Source: an uncultured Campylobacter sp. (GTDB lineage: Bacteria; Campylobacterota; Campylobacteria; Campylobacterales; Campylobacteraceae). From it: a DNA stretch of 64,000 nt. Of the stretch, positions 61,905 to 64,000 are shown one piece after another. The DNA lies in NCBI RefSeq assembly GCF_938039205.1, contig NZ_CALHVM010000023.1:27023-91022 (forward strand), written 5' to 3'. The stretch's first letter is position 1. Each line of letters opens with the position of its first letter. The translations under genes were made by a program, and so were the position numbers. Under the pieces are notes generated by a model. It had not been told where the DNA came from. It did not search any database and saw only the letters and a program-made list of their open reading frames with translations.

Positions 61905-62903
61905 ATGAGAAAGATTGCTATTGCTTTAGTTGCTGCTACAGCTCTTTTTGCTGCTGATTCAGCTTACAAATATGAATTAACTCCAACTATCGGTGGAGTT
62001 CACCCTGAGGGAAACCTAGGAGTTAACGAACAGTCTGCTATCGGTTTAAGAATAGGAAGAAACCTTGAGAATTTTTTCCTAGATCATGTTGAGCTTGGTC
62101 TTAGTCATACTAATAAAATTAGAGAGTATGGCGTAGACGGAAAAGCTACTAGATATTTCGTTAACGCTATTAAAGATTTCGGTTTAACTGAAAAACTATC
62201 TCTTTACGGTTTGCTTGGCGCAGGATATGAGGATGTTTCAAAAAGATTCGTTAAAAATGACGATGGTGGCTTCGGTCAATACGGTCTTGGCTTAAGATAC
62301 CAAATCACTGACAACTTCGCGTTACGCGCTGAAGCTGTAGATGCTATTAAATTTGAGCATGCGGATCACAACCTATTCTATACGCTAGGTTTTGCAGTCG
62401 GCTTTGGTGCTAAAAATGCTCCTGTAGTAGCTGAAGTGGTTGAGGTTAAAGAGCAAGCCGTCGTAGTGCTTGACGACGATAACGACGGCGTTTTAAACGA
62501 TGTTGATCAATGCCCAAATACACCGGCTGGGGTAGTAGTTGATGAGACTGGATGCGAGAAGGTTATCGTTCTCAGAGATATCGGCGTAAATTTTGCATTC
62601 GATAGCTACAAAGTAACTCCAAAATATCTTGAGGAGATCAAGAAAGTAGCTAACTTTATGGGTGAAAATCCAGGCTACCGCGTAGTTCTAAGCGGACATA
62701 CAGACAGTATTGGTGCTGAGGCTTACAATCAAAAACTATCTGAAAAAAGAGCAAACGCAGTTGCTAAAGCTCTTGAAGAGCTTGGCGTAAGCGCAGACAA
62801 GATCACTACTGTAGGATACGGCGAGCTTAAACCTGTCGCTTCAAATAAAACAAAAGAAGGACGTGCTGAGAACAGACGCGTTGAAGCTAGATTTAACAAA
62901 TAA
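61905..62903 (+). CDS. OmpA-family outer membrane protein, CadF-like
   Basis: This 332-residue protein has a signal peptide (MRKIAIALVAATALFAADSA), an eight-strand barrel (about residues 20-175) and a TSP3-like calcium motif DDDNDGVLNDVDQCPNTPAG. The C-terminal OmpA peptidoglycan-binding domain has FAFDSYKVTPKYLEEI and LSGHTDSIGAEAYNQKLSEKRA. The ATG at 61905 follows AAAGGA; an in-frame ATG five codons earlier is less likely. The position after rpsI matches cadF of C. jejuni, a fibronectin-binding adhesin. Codon use is AT-rich, as in highly expressed genes. Confidence 0.9.
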   Translation: MRKIAIALVAATALFAADSAYKYELTPTIGGVHPEGNLGVNEQSAIGLRIGRNLENFFLDHVELGLSHTNKIREYGVDGKATRYFVNAIKDFGLTEKLSLYGLLGAGYEDVSKRFVKNDDGGFGQYGLGLRYQITDNFALRAEAVDAIKFEHADHNLFYTLGFAVGFGAKNAPVVAEVVEVKEQAVVVLDDDNDGVLNDVDQCPNTPAGVVVDETGCEKVIVLRDIGVNFAFDSYKVTPKYLEEIKKVANFMGENPGYRVVLSGHTDSIGAEAYNQKLSEKRANAVAKALEELGVSADKITTVGYGELKPVASNKTKEGRAENRRVEARFNK

Positions 62904-62923
62904 TTAGTCTAGCTTAATAATGC

Positions 62924-63751
62924 ATGGACGAGATTAAATTTGAACTTATTTGGTCGTTAATCTCGTCCTATTCTTTAAAAATTTTAGGTTCTATCGCCAT
63001 CTTGCTTATCGGCAAATGGTTGGTAGCTAAAATCTCAAATCTTATATCAAAATTAGTTACTTCTTCTATACTTGACGAAACTCTTTCAAATTTCCTTGTA
63101 AATATCATCAAAACGCTTCTCATGGCTTTTGTTATCATAGCCGCGATTGCAAATTTGGGCGTCGAGACATCTATGTTTGTCGCTGCGCTTGGTGCTATTG
63201 GTCTTGCTATCGGTATGGCGTTTAAGGATACTTTTTCAAACATAGGCGCAGGATTTTTGATAATATTTTTTAGGCTGTTTAAACTCAAAGACCACATAGA
63301 AGTCGCAGGCGTGCAAGGCGCAGTCAAAGAGATTAATATGTTTAGCACTATTTTGCGTACAACCGATCACAAAACCATCATTATCCCAAACGGACGCATC
63401 ATAAGTAGCAATATAATAAACTTCTCAAAAGAGGGTACCAGGCGGGTTGAGCTCGTATTTTCCATAGATTATAAAGACGATCTAAGGCTTGCAAAAGAGA
63501 TTATTTTAAACCTAGCTGACGAAAACAAAAAGATCCTAAAAGAGCCAAAGCCATTCGTCGGCGTCGGGAGTTTGGGTGAAAATAGCGTAAATTTGACTGC
63601 TAGATTTTAGTGTGCGAGCGGTGATTTTTCAGATGTGCAGTTTGCTATGCTAGAGAGCGTCAAGCTCGCGTTTGACGCTAAAGGCATCTCTATACCGTTG
63701 CCGCAGCTCAGCATCCGCTATCAGGATAAAAGGCAAGACGAGCAAATTTGA
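62924..63751 (+). pseudogene. MscS-type mechanosensitive channel with in-frame TAG
   Basis: The protein has three N-terminal membrane helices with the pore helix FVAALGAIGLAIGMAFKDTFSNIGAGFLI. The MscS beta domain follows (RLFKLKDHIEVAGVQGAVKEINMFSTILRT, IIIPNGRIISSNIINFS). At codon 229 (63608-63610) TAG follows LTARF, where relatives carry Trp before an acidic/aromatic stretch. The frame then continues with CASGDFSDVQFAMLESVKLA and ISIPLPQLSIRY to TGA at 63749. TGG to TAG is one base. The 228-residue product lacks the C-terminal cage closure. Confidence 0.78.
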
Positions 63752-63793
63752 TTTACCGGTTTGCACGGTTTTCCTTGGTTCTTTGGCTTTTTT

Positions 63794-63883
63794 GTGTGGT
63801 ATGTTGTAGATTGGTCTTATGCTCGTACCTATTTGGTTCCATAAGGCAAATAGATTAAATTTGATCCAAAATCAATACCACAC
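63794..63883 (+). repeat. Palindrome after mscS (tentative member of the palindrome family)
   Basis: GTGTGGTAT and ATACCACAC are perfect 9-bp outer arms 72 bp apart. Inside, CTTAT/ATAAG encloses GCTCGT, the stem ACC-TATTT-GGT, and TCC. The GCTCGT plus 5-nt-loop layout recalls the left internal motif of family P. Confidence 0.4.
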
Positions 63884-63989
63884 AAGCACTTTAAAAATGT
63901 ACAAATTTTGACGTATTCCTTATCTGCCGTATTGCAAAAATTAAAGGCTCTCTTTAACTTAATCTCACACAAAGGAGCATTAAGTTACG

Positions 63990-64000
63990 ATGAGTTCGAT
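63990..64000 (+). CDS. Possible start of a gene running off the window
   Basis: AAAGGAG at 63971-63977 is followed 12 nt later by ATGAGTTCGAT, the last bases of the window. It may open a new gene; nothing can be said about the product. Confidence 0.3.

Noticed and set aside
1..64000. CRISPR array, prophage or insertion sequence
   Set aside because: I saw no regularly spaced repeats, no cas genes, no phage structural genes and no transposase in any frame.

Overview
The window is chromosomal DNA from an epsilonproteobacterium, most probably a Campylobacter of the concisus/curvus/rectus/showae group. Three things point there: the gene content and order, the mid-40s GC by eye, and the extreme abundance of the word AAATTT (often CAAATTTG). 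From about 36 kb onward the order follows the C. jejuni blocks mlaA-mlaC-RND, purA-fliJ-motE-like, DUF507-carA, two-component-ccoNOQP-fixH-addB-addA and rplM-rpsI-cadF. This comparison is from memory of C. jejuni, not a search.

Layout. 1-2.1 kb: an ABC-2 type efflux ATPase (cut by the window edge) and its HlyD adaptor. 2.5-14.5 kb: mixed housekeeping and accessory genes (YceI, a broken Bcr/CflA exporter, carboxynorspermidine synthase, a TPR protein with an in-frame stop, a BaiN-type flavoprotein, HutX, YajR-like MFS, RdgB, a frameshifted low-GC membrane protein, a HAD phosphatase, MoeA). 14.8-18.5 kb: an operon of a long helical protein, a YqiJ-like membrane protein and a YqiK/flotillin. 18.8-25.3 kb: a selenium and molybdenum block (YedE transporter, MoaE/MoaD, NspC, formate dehydrogenase cytochrome b, YedF, and a SelD that itself carries selenocysteine). 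25.7-31.2 kb: dba-dsbI, a nitroreductase and an MBOAT/SGNH O-acetylation pair. 31.5-35.4 kb: a molybdate operon (modE, modA, a TOBE protein, modC, modB, a redoxin). 35.6-40.4 kb: mlaA-mlaC-RND, a BON lipoprotein and the selenocysteine tRNA gene. 40.5-50.6 kb: a PAS protein, hisZ, purA, two flagellar-type genes, DUF507, carA, a SafE-like membrane protein and a two-component system. 50.6-55.4 kb: ccoNOQP and accessory genes. 55.5-60.9 kb: addB-addA. 60.9-64 kb: rplM-rpsI, a CadF-like OmpA protein and an MscS channel with an in-frame stop.

How it fits together. Much of the window serves a microaerobic or anaerobic respiratory lifestyle. Molybdate uptake (mod), molybdopterin assembly (moaD, moaE, moeA) and selenium handling (yedE, yedF, selD, tRNA-Sec) all supply formate dehydrogenase, whose membrane cytochrome is here. 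The cbb3 oxidase operon is the high-affinity terminal oxidase. Carboxynorspermidine synthase and NspC form the alternative spermidine route.

The most unusual signal is not a protein. At least three intergenic elements of 130-132 bp (14537, 19914, 39365) share conserved ends and conserved internal-loop motifs. Between these are long stems whose sequence differs completely from copy to copy but which still pair. Two more elements (5117, 10746), and possibly two others (9242, 63794), share the same apical architecture. I do not recognise this family. Several genes are also interrupted by single events: two in-frame UAG codons, a G6 tract, an A5 tract and a triply frameshifted MFS gene. These may be phase switching, decay or sequencing error.
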